Below, in pieces: positions 23,647 to 34,200 of a DNA stretch of 64,000 nucleotides. The notes beneath the pieces were generated by a model that was not told the DNA's origin, made no database searches, and was given only the letters and a program-made list of their open reading frames with translations. The DNA is from Azospirillum rugosum (lineage in GTDB: Bacteria > Pseudomonadota > Alphaproteobacteria > Azospirillales > Azospirillaceae). The stretch is taken from positions 1 through 64,000 of the forward strand of contig NZ_JAGINP010000027.1 of assembly GCF_017876155.1 (NCBI RefSeq), given 5' to 3'. The number at the start of each line of letters is the position of its first letter. The first letter of the stretch is position 1. Position numbers and translations under genes: made by a program.

Positions 23647-25002
23647 TCAGCGCTCCTGCATGGCGTGCTGGAGGCCGTTCAGGACCGGCGAGAAGACGTA
23701 GTCGAGGATCGTGCGCCGCCCGGTCAGGATGCTGCAGGTCACGCGCACGCCGGGGAACAGCTCGTAGGTCTTGCCGCCGTAGTCGAAGCGGGTCACCGGC
23801 AGTTCGACGCGGACCTTGTAGTAGGACTGCTTGTTGGCATCGAGCAGCGTGTCGGGGCTGATCGTCCGCACCCGGCCCTCGATGTGGCCGAAGCGGGAGG
23901 CGTCGCTGCCGGCCAGCGTGACGACCACCGGCTGGTCGGCGCGGACATAGCCGATGTCCTGCACCGGCAGCCGGGCGTCGATGACCAGCTTGCCGTCGCG
24001 CGGCACCAGCTCCACCACCGTCTCGCCGGCCTTGACGACGGCCCCCTTGGTGGAGACGGCCAGCGTCTTGACGATGCCGTCCATGGGCGCGCGCAGGCTG
24101 CTGCGGTCCAGGCTGTCCTGGTAGCGGGTCAGGCGTTGCGACAGTTCGCTGTGGTTGCGCCGCGCCTCGTCCAGCGCGTTGCGGCTCTCTTCCTCGTACT
24201 TGCGGCCGATCCACACCAGCTTGCTGCGCGCCTCGCCCAACGCCGCCTCGGCCTGGGCGAGCGTCGCGCGGTCCTCGGCGATGGCGCCGGTGACGCGGGC
24301 GTCGTCGCGCAGCAGCTCCAGGTGCTTCATGCGGTTGGTGATCTCGCGCTTCAGCAGGGTCTCGCTGATGGACAGCTGCTCGCGGATCAGCCCCTGCGCC
24401 ACCTGCGAACCGGCGATGCGCGCCCGCACGGCGGCCACCTGCTGCTCGCGCTGGAGGATGTCCTGGCGCTGGATGTCGAGGTCGGAGGCGAGACGGTCGC
24501 GCCGCGCGCGGAACAGGTCGCGGGTCTGGGCGATCAGGTCCGGCCGGTCGCGCAGCAGCGCGTCGGGGAAGGCGCCGGGGAAATCAATGGTGTCGCGGCG
24601 CGCCACCTCGGCCTCCAGCCGGGCGATGTCGGCGGCGAGCGAGCCCAGCCGCAGCTTCAGCTCCTCCAGGTCGGCGCGGGTCTTGGTCTGGTCCAATTCG
24701 ACCAGCACCTGCCCGGCCTTCACGGAATCGCCTTCCTGCACCAGGATGTCGCGGACGATGCCGCCCTCGAAATGCTGGACGCTCTGGTTGTAGGCGAGCG
24801 GCACCACGTCGCCGGGGGCGCTGCTGGTGACGTTCAGTTCGGCAAAGGCGCTCCAGCCGACCGCCGCGGCCATGGCCGCGAGGCCGACCGCGAACAGCCC
24901 GTCGCCGAAACGGCCTTCCGGTTCGTCCAAGAGCGGTCCGGGGACCGGCAGCGCAGGGGCGGCGGCCGGGGATTTGGCGGCGATGCGCGGAAACGGCTTC
25001 AT
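23647..25002 (-). CDS. HlyD-family type I secretion periplasmic adaptor
   Basis: This 451-aa protein has a short cytoplasmic N-terminus, one membrane helix (about residues 35-58) and a lipoyl-like segment split around a long coiled coil. The first half is FEGGIVRDILVQEGDSVKAG and the second is SSLRAPMDGIVKTLAVSTKG. The C-terminal beta-barrel ends NGLQHAMQER. This is the usual architecture and length of PrtE/HlyD adaptors linking the inner-membrane ABC protein to TolC. Its ATG overlaps the stop of the ABC gene (ATGA). The adaptor is the last gene of tolC-ABC-hlyD, an unusual but known order. Confidence 0.9.
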   Translation of the reverse strand: MKPFPRIAAKSPAAAPALPVPGPLLDEPEGRFGDGLFAVGLAAMAAAVGWSAFAELNVTSSAPGDVVPLAYNQSVQHFEGGIVRDILVQEGDSVKAGQVLVELDQTKTRADLEELKLRLGSLAADIARLEAEVARRDTIDFPGAFPDALLRDRPDLIAQTRDLFRARRDRLASDLDIQRQDILQREQQVAAVRARIAGSQVAQGLIREQLSISETLLKREITNRMKHLELLRDDARVTGAIAEDRATLAQAEAALGEARSKLVWIGRKYEEESRNALDEARRNHSELSQRLTRYQDSLDRSSLRAPMDGIVKTLAVSTKGAVVKAGETVVELVPRDGKLVIDARLPVQDIGYVRADQPVVVTLAGSDASRFGHIEGRVRTISPDTLLDANKQSYYKVRVELPVTRFDYGGKTYELFPGVRVTCSILTGRRTILDYVFSPVLNGLQHAMQER

Positions 25003-26675
25003 GACATCACCAGCCCTGGTTCGGCCCTTACCGTGTCCTGGGGATGGTCGAGGTCGAGCACCAGCGAGGCGCCCTGGAGGATGCGCGGGTCGTGCGACGC
25101 GATGACCACCGTGTGGCCGGTGCGCGCCAGCTCGATCAGCGTGCGGTAGACGACGGCGGTGCCTTCCGAGTCCAGCCCGTCGGTCGGCTCGTCCAGCAGG
25201 ATCAGCCGGCCGCCCACCGCCAGCGCGCGGGCCAGCGCCAGCCGGCGGCGGTGCCCGACCGGCAGCTCGTGCCCGAAGTTGCGCAGCGGCGTGTCGAGCC
25301 CCTGGGCGCAGTCGGCCACCGCGCGGTCGGCACCGGCGCGGTGCAGCAGGGCGTGCAGCTCCGTGTCCGACAGGCGCGGGTTGGCGAGCAGCAGGTTGTC
25401 GCGGATGGTCCGATTGAGGAAGGTTGGCTCCTGCGGCAGCAGGCCGATCTGCTGGCGCCACCAGCTTGGCGCGAACTTGCGGATCTCCACGCCGTCGGCC
25501 AGGACGGCGCCCTCCTGCGGGTCGGCGAGGCCGGCGATCAGGCGGATCAGCGTCGTCTTGCCGGATCCGTTGCGCCCCTTCAGCGCCAGGATGTTGCCGG
25601 CGGGGACCGTCAGGTTCAGGCGCCGCAGCAGAGGCGTGACGCTGCCCGGCGGGGTGTAGGTCAGGTCGCGCAGCTCCAGCGTGCCGGTGTAGCGCGGCAG
25701 CGTGGTGCCGGTCGGCGCCTCCACGGCGGTGCGGGCGAACTGCTCCAGCCGGGCCTGGGCCTGCCGGGCCATCGCCCAGGACTCGCCGACCTGCGCCAGC
25801 CGCGTGAAGGGGGCCAGCGCGCGGCCGACCAGCAGGTTGACGCCGATCAGGGAGCCGACGTCCAGTTCCCCGCGCACGACCAGCACCGCGCCGGTGGCGA
25901 TGACCGCCACGCCTTGCAGGGCTTGCAGGCTCTGCGCCGCCGACTGGGCGCGGCCCTGGCGCATGGACATGCGTTCGCGCAACGTCCGCAACGCCTTCGC
26001 CGCCGCCTGCCAGTCGCCGAGCAGCGGCTTGGCGCCGCCGAACAGCGCCACCGCGTCGCGCCCGACGATGGCCGAGGTGACGAGGCTCTGGGCGTTGGCC
26101 CCGGCCTGGGCGAGGTCGCGCCCGACCGCGCGCATGTCCGTCTGGGCCAGCAGCCCGGCGCCGATCGAAAGAATCGTAAAGAGGACGCAGATCGCCGCCA
26201 GCGGCCAGGAGATCAGCGCCACCACCAGGATGAATCCCAGCGCGAAGGGCAGGTCGAACAGGGTTGCGAGGTTGGCGGAGCCGAAGGCGGCGTCGATCTG
26301 CTCCGCCGCGCGGACCGCCTCGCGCCGCGCCGCGTCGCTCTCGGCGGACTCGGCGCCGGACCGTGCCGTCAGCAGGATGCCGAAGGCGCCGGTGGACAGC
26401 CGTTCATGCTCGGCGCGGCCGATGCGCCCGGCGATGCGCAGCCGGACGTGGCGGAACAGATGCTCGAAGGCGATGGACAGCACCACGCCGACGGTCAGCG
26501 CCGCCAGCGTGGAATCCACACCGTGCGTCACGTACCGGTTCAGCACCAGCATCGTGTAGAAGGACGACGCCAGCCCCAGCAGGTTCGCCGCCAGCGACGC
26601 CGCGAAGACGCGCCCGGTCAGCCGCAGGTTGGACCGCAGCCGCAGGGCCAGCAGCCCGATGGCGCCGCCGCTCAT
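24999..26675 (-). CDS. Type I secretion ABC transporter (PrtD/LapB-like) with degenerate signature motif
   Basis: This 558-aa protein has a transmembrane domain of about six helices (residues 15-310), then an ATPase domain with Walker A GRNGSGKTT, Q-loop region IGLLPQEP and Walker B RLILLDEPTDGLDSEG. No N-terminal C39-like domain is present. The signature reads ELPVGHRRRLALARAL where LSGGQ is expected. That departure could impair one ATP site, but the rest of the domain is intact. It is coupled to tolC upstream and hlyD downstream by ATGA overlaps. The probable cargo is the 2922-aa protein encoded just upstream on the same strand. Confidence 0.9.
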   Translation of the reverse strand: MSGGAIGLLALRLRSNLRLTGRVFAASLAANLLGLASSFYTMLVLNRYVTHGVDSTLAALTVGVVLSIAFEHLFRHVRLRIAGRIGRAEHERLSTGAFGILLTARSGAESAESDAARREAVRAAEQIDAAFGSANLATLFDLPFALGFILVVALISWPLAAICVLFTILSIGAGLLAQTDMRAVGRDLAQAGANAQSLVTSAIVGRDAVALFGGAKPLLGDWQAAAKALRTLRERMSMRQGRAQSAAQSLQALQGVAVIATGAVLVVRGELDVGSLIGVNLLVGRALAPFTRLAQVGESWAMARQAQARLEQFARTAVEAPTGTTLPRYTGTLELRDLTYTPPGSVTPLLRRLNLTVPAGNILALKGRNGSGKTTLIRLIAGLADPQEGAVLADGVEIRKFAPSWWRQQIGLLPQEPTFLNRTIRDNLLLANPRLSDTELHALLHRAGADRAVADCAQGLDTPLRNFGHELPVGHRRRLALARALAVGGRLILLDEPTDGLDSEGTAVVYRTLIELARTGHTVVIASHDPRILQGASLVLDLDHPQDTVRAEPGLVMS

Positions 26676-28084
26676 GGCTGCCTCCGCGAACCGGAACCGC
26701 GCCGTGCGGGCGGCGCCGGGTCCGGCTTGCCCAACGCGTCGAAGGACCCACGGCCCATGCTGGTCAGCTTCGGCGCCGGCCGTGTCTGGATGTCCGCGCT
26801 GCTCAGCCGGCCCATAGCGGCCAGCAGGCGGTAGCCGGCCAGCACCAGCTCCGTCTCCGCCGCGGCGGCGTCGCTGCGCGCGTTGATCAGCGTGGTCTCG
26901 CCGGTCAGGATGTCGATCAGGGAGCGGGTGCCAAGCTCGCGCTCTGACCGCGCCACGTCGAGGAAGCCGGCGGCGAGGCTGGCCTGGTCGTTCAGCAGCG
27001 CCACCTGGGCGCGGGCGCTTTCCAGCCGGCTCCAGCTGTTGCGGACCGTCTCCAGCACCGTGCGCTCCTGGTCGGCCCAGGTGGCGTCGGCGGCGCGCAG
27101 GTCGGCCTCGGCCAGCCGGATGCTGTTGATCGCGGTCAGGCCGGTGTTCAGCGAGAAGGTGACCTGGAGCTTGAACAGCAGCTCGTTCTGGACGCCGGGC
27201 TGGCCGGCGACGTCGCGCTTGTGGTTGCGCTCCACATAGCCCTCGATGCGCGGGTACAGCGTGCGGCCGCGCACCGCGGTGATGGATTCCTGGGCGGCGG
27301 CGGTGTTCAGCGCCAGTTCCTGAAGGCGCGGGTTGTGGCGGCGCGCCTCGTCCACCGCGGCCTCCAGCGTCGGCGGCAGCGTGGCGCGCGCCGTCGCCAG
27401 CATCTGCGACCCGTCGAGCTGGAAGGGGACGTGGCCGAAATAGGCCTGGAAGCGGTTCAGCGCGTTCTGCATCGCCTCTTCCGCCGCGACCCGGCGGGCC
27501 TGCGCGCCGGCCAGCTGGCTCTTGGCCTGCAAGACGTCGGTGGTGAAGCCGAAGCCTTCCTGGAGCCGGACCTCCTCCAGCCCGGTCTGGCGGCGGATGT
27601 TGTCCTCGGACTGGCGGGCGAAGGCGAGCAGCCGGTGGGCGCGGACGAGGTTGGCGTAGGCGGTCAGCCCTTCGACCAGCAGTTCCTGCCGGGTGCGCTC
27701 GACCGCGATGTCGGAGCGGACCACCGTGATCTGGGAGCGACGGATGTCGGCGTTGGTGGCGTCGAAGTCCCAGATCAGCTGGGTCGCCCGCACCGAGACC
27801 TGGGCGGCGTTCATGTCGGTGTTGGGCAGGCCGGCGGGCTTCGTCGTGTTTTCCCGTCCGCCGTTGGTCGACAGGCTGACGGTCGGGTACCAGCCGCCGT
27901 AGCTGACGCGCAGCGCGTTGCGGGCCGCGTCGGCGGCGGCCTCCGCCCCCTTCAGCCGGTCATGGGATTCCGTCGCCTTGGTGATCAGCGACACCACGTC
28001 GTCGCGCGGAGACGCCATTACGGGTTGTGTCGCGCCGACCAGGAACGGAAGCGTGATCGCAGCGATAAGGGAAAACTTATACAT
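26672..28084 (-). CDS. TolC-family outer-membrane protein of the type I secretion system
   Basis: This 470-aa protein has a signal peptide (MYKFSLIAAITLPFLVGATQ, cleavage near VMASP). Two OEP repeats of long helices and beta strands follow, including NGGRENTTKPAG and SVRATQLIWDFDATNADIRRS typical of the TolC strands, and the later RSLIDILTGETTLINARSDA. Beyond residue 430 the tail is basic and Pro/Gly-rich. The stop overlaps the ABC start by ATGA. The 133-base gap upstream (28085-28217), before the stop of the giant secreted protein, is AT-rich and may hold a promoter. The AT-rich 5' end has few secondary structures. Confidence 0.9.
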   Translation of the reverse strand: MYKFSLIAAITLPFLVGATQPVMASPRDDVVSLITKATESHDRLKGAEAAADAARNALRVSYGGWYPTVSLSTNGGRENTTKPAGLPNTDMNAAQVSVRATQLIWDFDATNADIRRSQITVVRSDIAVERTRQELLVEGLTAYANLVRAHRLLAFARQSEDNIRRQTGLEEVRLQEGFGFTTDVLQAKSQLAGAQARRVAAEEAMQNALNRFQAYFGHVPFQLDGSQMLATARATLPPTLEAAVDEARRHNPRLQELALNTAAAQESITAVRGRTLYPRIEGYVERNHKRDVAGQPGVQNELLFKLQVTFSLNTGLTAINSIRLAEADLRAADATWADQERTVLETVRNSWSRLESARAQVALLNDQASLAAGFLDVARSERELGTRSLIDILTGETTLINARSDAAAAETELVLAGYRLLAAMGRLSSADIQTRPAPKLTSMGRGSFDALGKPDPAPPARRGSGSRRQP

Positions 28085-28217
28085 GAAGACCCTGATTTGG
28101 CCATCAGCTCAAGCGCTGCTCTCACCATTTCGGCGACTATAGCTGACAGCTTGGATCTGCATTTAAGACAAATCAGCGCCTTGATTTCCAGGGGAAAGTT
28201 CTAAGCAAATAAAGACC

Positions 28218-31200
28218 TTAAGAATGTATTGATGGGTGTGTCCCATTCGGCTCGGCCGATTGTGTGTGATGCAGATTGGGGTCGTGAGCAGTCGAATCCC
28301 AGGCCGTTCCGTGGAATTCCACCCCGGATTGCGCAACCGAAGCGTGCCCAGAGGCCGGCAGGCCGAGGCCGGAGGCCAGCATGGCGGCGAAATCGGTGCC
28401 TCCGGCGGCCGGCTGGCTCTGCACCTGTGCCGAAATCGTGGGCACCGACACCGCGGCCTTGACGTCGAAGGCGACGCCCGCCGCCATGTGGGCGCTGCCG
28501 TCCGCCATTGTGACGCTGGTGGTGCCGAGGATGCGGTTGCCGGCAACCGTCGCGTCGCTCGGCGTCCCGGTGGCGGCGATCGAGCGGACGCCGGCCTCCG
28601 TCAGCGTCCGCAGCTCGCCAGCCTGGCTCACCCCGTCGGTGTTGGCGTCCTGCCAGACCTTCAGCGTCGCGAAGGACAGGTCGGCCGCGTCGATCCGGCC
28701 GTCGTGGTTGTCGTCGAGCGAGGCCAACGCCTCCAGGCTGCTGCCGAAGCCTTTGCCGAACTGCTCCGACACCAGCTCCCGCGCGTCGTCGATCCGGCCG
28801 TTCCGGTTCTCGTCGCGCACCAGCAGGGCGTTGCCCGTGCCGATCCAGCCGGTCTGGTCGGCCACCCCGTCGCCGGTCACGTCGAAATGGACGCCGTCGG
28901 ACAGCGGGCGCAGCGACAGCCCTCCGCCGGCCAAGTCCAGCACGATGGGATCGCTCGCGACGGTGGTCAGCTTGATGTTGTCGACGCGGAGGATCGGGTT
29001 CACGGAGTTGTCGCTGGTGTCCGACGTGCCAAACCCAAGCGACAGGGTGGTGTTGGCCGGGATCACCATGGTGAAGGTGCCGCTGGCGCTCGCCTCCTTC
29101 GCCAGCAGCTTCACGACGCCGTTCACGCTGACGAAGGAGAAGTCGTGGTAGCCGGGGTCGCTGAAGGTGAAGGACCAGCTGAAGGTCAGCACCGTGTCCT
29201 GCGTCACGGTGACGGTGCTTGCCAGCTTCATGGCGTGCCCATAGGACGGCACCGTCCCGGTCGCCGCGGCGATGGAGCCGTGCGCGAGGCCGAGGAAATC
29301 CTCCAGCTGCGTCGGCGTCTGGCCGCCGGCCGAGGTGATCGTCCCCTCGTGCCCGTCGCCGGTCGCCCCGACGGAGGCGCCGCCGGTCGCGGTCCAGCCG
29401 GTCAGCCCAGAAGCGAAGGACCCGTTCGGCAGCAGCACGCCGGGGTGCAGCGTCAGGCTGTCGGTGGCGGCGGAAAAGGCGCTGCCGTCGCTGTGGTCGA
29501 CCGCCACCTTGGTGCCGTAGGTCCCGCTCGTCTGGTCCCAGGCCCGGATGGTCAGCGCGCCGCTGACGGTGCCGGGGACCGCGGCGTTGGGCTGGAAGTA
29601 GAGCCGGTCCGTCGAGCGCAGCAGCAGGGCGGAATCGCTGTCGTTCACCGTGCCGACCAGCTTCCAAGTGGCGCCGTTGTCGGTCGAATACCACCAGCGG
29701 CCGTAGCTCTCGTTGGCACCGATCAGCGCGATGCCGGTCACGGCCTCCTTGTCGTCGTCGGTGACGTTCGCCACCCCGGCGCCGTTCAGCCCGACCAGCT
29801 TCGACACCGTGAAGCCGGCCGTGCCGGCGGCGGGCTGGGCCAGGGCTTCCGCCGCGACGGTCAGTTGCAGGTCGGTGTCCTTCAGCACCGGCGAGGCGTT
29901 GGGCGGAACCACGGTGACGCCGATGGTGCCGCTGGCCGTCAGCGCCCCCCCGGCCCCGCCGCCGTCCTGGTCGTTCACCAGGATCGAGATCGTGTCGGGG
30001 CCCGCGTAGGGGCCGGAGAAGTAGAGCAGGCCGTTGGCCGCGGCCAACAGGCTGTTGAGGGTAGCCAGCGTCGCCAGGATCGTCACGCTGCCGGTGCCGT
30101 TGCCGGTGATGACCGCGTCGGACGCTGTGTTGGTCAAAGTCAGCGTGCCGTGCCCGGCCGTCAGCGTGACCAGCAACGGCGTGGACCCGGCGTCGATGTC
30201 CGACACCGACAGCCCGGTCACCGCCACCGCGTTCCCCTTCAGCGTCGTCAGCGAGGCCGTGGCGACGGTCAGCTGGGGCGCGTCGTTGACGGCGGTGACG
30301 GATCCGGCCAGGGCGATGGTCCCGGCGCTGTAGGGCGTGGCGCCGCCGACACCGCTGGTCAGGTCCAGGTGGGCGCCGGAAACGACCGGTGCCGCGGACT
30401 GCTCGACCAGCCGCACGGTGAGCGCCGGGGTGGTGCCGTTCCAGTTGGCCGCCGGGACGAAGCGCAGCTTGTCCGCCGCCGCGACGACCAGCGCGAAGCC
30501 CTCCGACACCGTACCGACGGCCGCCCAATTGGTGCCGGTCCAGTATTGCCACACACCCTGCGCCGCGCTCGCCGCGTTGCCGACGATGGCGATGCCAGCG
30601 AAGCCGTTGGCGGACGAGCCGCCGCTCACGGCGTCCGCGGCATCGGAAAAGACGGATCCGAACAGCGAGGTGACCGTCGCCCCGGCGGGGTTCGCCGTGT
30701 CCTCGGCGATGGCCGCCATCGTGGCGGTCGTGCCGGTCGCTACGGGAGCGTCGTTCACGGCCGTGACGGCCCCGGTCAGGGCGACGGTTCCCGCGCTGTA
30801 GGCGGTCGTCCCGCCGACGCCGGCGCTGAGGTCCACGCGGTCCCCGCTGGACAGCGTTCCCTGGGAGTCGTCCACCAGCCGCACGGTGAGCGCCGGGGTG
30901 GTGCCGTTCCAATCGGCGGCTGGGACAAAGCGCAGCTTGGCGTCGGCGGCCAACAGCAGGGCGGAGCCATTCGACACCGTTTCCACCGCGGTCCACGCCG
31001 ATCCGTTCCAGTACTGCCACGTGCCTTGCACCGCGCTTGCCGGATTGGCGACGACGGCGACCCCGGCGAAGCCATTGGCAGCGGAACCGCCGGTCACCGT
31101 GTCCGCGGTGTCGGAGAAGAGGGATCCGAACAGGGCAGAGACGGTTGCCCCCGCCGGGTTGGCCGTGTCTTCCGCAATGGCCGCCATCGTGGCAGAGGTG

Positions 31201-34200
31201 CCCACGGCGACCGGGGCGTCGTTGACGGCGGTGACGGCTCCGGTCAGCGCGATCGTCCCCGCGCTGTAGGCGCTCGTCCCGCCGACACCCAGGCTCGTCA
31301 GGTTCACCCGGCCACCGTTGACGACGTTGCCGGCCGAATCGTCGACCAGGCGCACGGTCAGCGCCGGGGTGGTGCCGTTCCAATTCGCGGCCGGCACGAA
31401 CCGCAACTTGGCGTCTGCGGCGAGCAGCAGGGCGGAGCCATCGGACACCGCACCCACCGCGGTCCAGGCGGTTCCGGTCCAGTATTGCCACGTTCCCTGT
31501 GCCGCGCTCGCCCCGTTGCCGATGATCGCGATGCCGGCGAATCCATTGGCGGACGAGCCGCCGCTCACCGCATCTGTGGCGTCGGAGAACAAGGCACTAA
31601 ACAGGGAGGTGACGGTCGCGCCGGCTGGATTGATCGTGTCCTCGGCGATGGCTGCCATCGTGGCGGTCGTGCCCATCGCCACGGGAGCGTCATTGACGGC
31701 GATGACAGATCCCGTCAGGGCAATCGTACCGGCGCTGTAGGCGGTCGTTCCACCGACACCGGTACCGAGGTCGACCCGTCCGCTGGACAGCGTTCCCTGG
31801 GAGTCATCGACCAGCCGCACGGTGAGCGCCGGGGTGGTGCCGTTCCAGTTCGCCGCGGGCACGAAGCGCAGCTTCGCGTCGGCGGACAACAACAGGGCGG
31901 AGCCTTCCGACACGGTCCCGACGTCCACCCACACCGATCCGGTCCAGTATTGCCAGACGCCTTGCGTCGCGGTTGCGGCGTTGCCGACGATGACGATGCC
32001 GGCGAAGCCGTTGGCAGCGGAGCCGCCACTCACCGCGTCGGCCGCGTCCGAGAAGAGGGCTCCGAACACGGCGGAAACCGTGGCGCCCGCCGGGCTGGCC
32101 GTGTCTTCCGCAATGGCCGCCATGGTCGCGGCGGTGCCGAGCGCCACCGGGGCGTCGTTCACGGCGGTGATGGTTCCGGTCAGGGCGATCGTGCCGACGC
32201 TGTAGGGGGTCGTCCCGCCGACGCCGGTGCCGAGATCCGTCCGGTCACCGCTTGACAGCGCGCCCTGAGAGGCGTCGACCAGCCGCGCGGTGAGCGCGGG
32301 GGTCGTGCCATCCCAATTCGCCGCGGGCACGAAGCGCAGTTTGGTGTCGGCGGCGAGCAGCAGGGCGGAGCCGTCCGACACCGCTTCCACCGCGATCCAG
32401 TTCGTTCCGGTCCAGTACTGCCACACACCTTGCGCCGCGGTCGCCGCGTTCCCGACGATCGCGACACCGGCAAAGCCGTCGGCAGCGGAACCGCCGGTGA
32501 CCGCATCCGCGGCGTCGGAGAACAGGGTGGCGAACAGCGCGCTGATGGTTGCCCCGGCCGGGTTCGCCGCGTCCTCGGCGATGGCTGCCATGGTGGCGGA
32601 GATGCCCACGGCGACCGGGGCGTCGTTGACGGCGGTGATGGATCCGGTCAGCGCGATCGTTCCGGCGCTGTAGGCGGTCGTGCCGCCGACACCCAGGCTC
32701 GCCAGATCGACCCGGCCGCCGCTGGTGACGTTCCCAGCGGAATCGTCCACCAGCCGCACGGTGAGTGCCGGGGTCGTGCCGTTCCAGTTGGCGGACGGGA
32801 CGAAGCGCAGCTTGGCATCGGCGCTCAGCAGCAGGGCGGAGTTGTCCGACACCGCCCCGATGGTGCTCCAAGCCGACCCGGTCCAATACTGCCAGACCCC
32901 TTGCGCCGTGCTCGCCGCATTTCCGACGATGGCGATGCCGGCGAAGCCGTTGGCGGACGAACCGCCGGCCACCGCGTCGGCGGAGTCGGAGAACAGGGCG
33001 CCGAACAGGGCCGTGACCGTTGCTCCGGCGGGGTTCGTCGTGTCCTCGGCGATGGGCGGCAAAGTGGCGGTCGTGCCAATCGCCACCGGGGCGTCGTTCA
33101 CCGCGGTGACGGCTCCGGCGAGGGCGATGGTCCCGGCGCTGTACGCGGTCGTTCCGCCGACACCGGTGCCGAGGTCCACCCGTTCGCCGCTGGACGGCGT
33201 TCCCTGGGAGTCATCCACCATCCGCACGGTGAGGGCCGGGGTGGTGCCGTTCCAGCTCGCCGCCGGCACGAAGCGCAGCTTGTCCGCCGCCGCGACGACC
33301 AGGGCGGAGTCCTCCGACACGTTTCCGACGGCCGCCCACGCCGACCCGGTCCAGTATTGCCAGACGCCTTGCGCCGCGCTGGCGTCGTTGCCGACAATGG
33401 CGATGCCGGCGAAGCCGTTGGCGGACGAGCCGCCGATGACCGCGTCGGCCGCATCGGAAAAGAGGGAGCCGAACAGGCTGGAAACCGTCGCTCCCGTCGG
33501 ATCGGCCGTGTCTTCCGCAATGGCCGCCATCAGGACCGCGGTGCCGGTCGCCACCGGAGCGTCATTGACGGCGGCGACGGTTCCGGTCAGGGCGATGGTC
33601 CCGGCGCTGTAGGCGGTCGTGCCGCCTGCGCCCGTGCTGAGGTCCACACGATTCCCGCTCGCCGGCGCCCCCCGGGAGTCGTCCACCAGCCGCACCGTGA
33701 GGGCGGGCGTTGTGCCGTTCCAGTCGACGGCCGGGACGAAACGCAGCTTGGTGTCGGCGGCGAGCAGCAGGGCGGAGCCCTCCGACACGGTCCCGACCGT
33801 GGCCCATTCCGCACCGGTCCAATATTGCCAGTCGCCCTGCGCCGCGGTGGCAGCGTTGCCGACGACGGCAACCCCGGCGAGGTTGTTGGCAGCGGAACCA
33901 CCGGTCACCGAGTCCGCGGCGTCGGAGAACAGGGCGCCGAACAGAGCGCTGACGGTCGCGCCGCTCGGGTTTGCCGCGTCCTCGGCGATGGTCGGCATCA
34001 CAGCCGTGGCACCGATCGCCACCGGGGCGTCGTTCACGGCGGTGACCGTTCCGGTGAGGGTGATGGTGCCGGCGCTGTAGGCGCTCGTGCCGCCGACACC
34101 CAGGCTCGCCACATTCACCCGATCGCCACCGGCAAACACACCGGCCGAATCGTCGGCCAGCCGAACGGTGAGTGCCGGGGTCGTGCCGTTCCAGTTGGCG

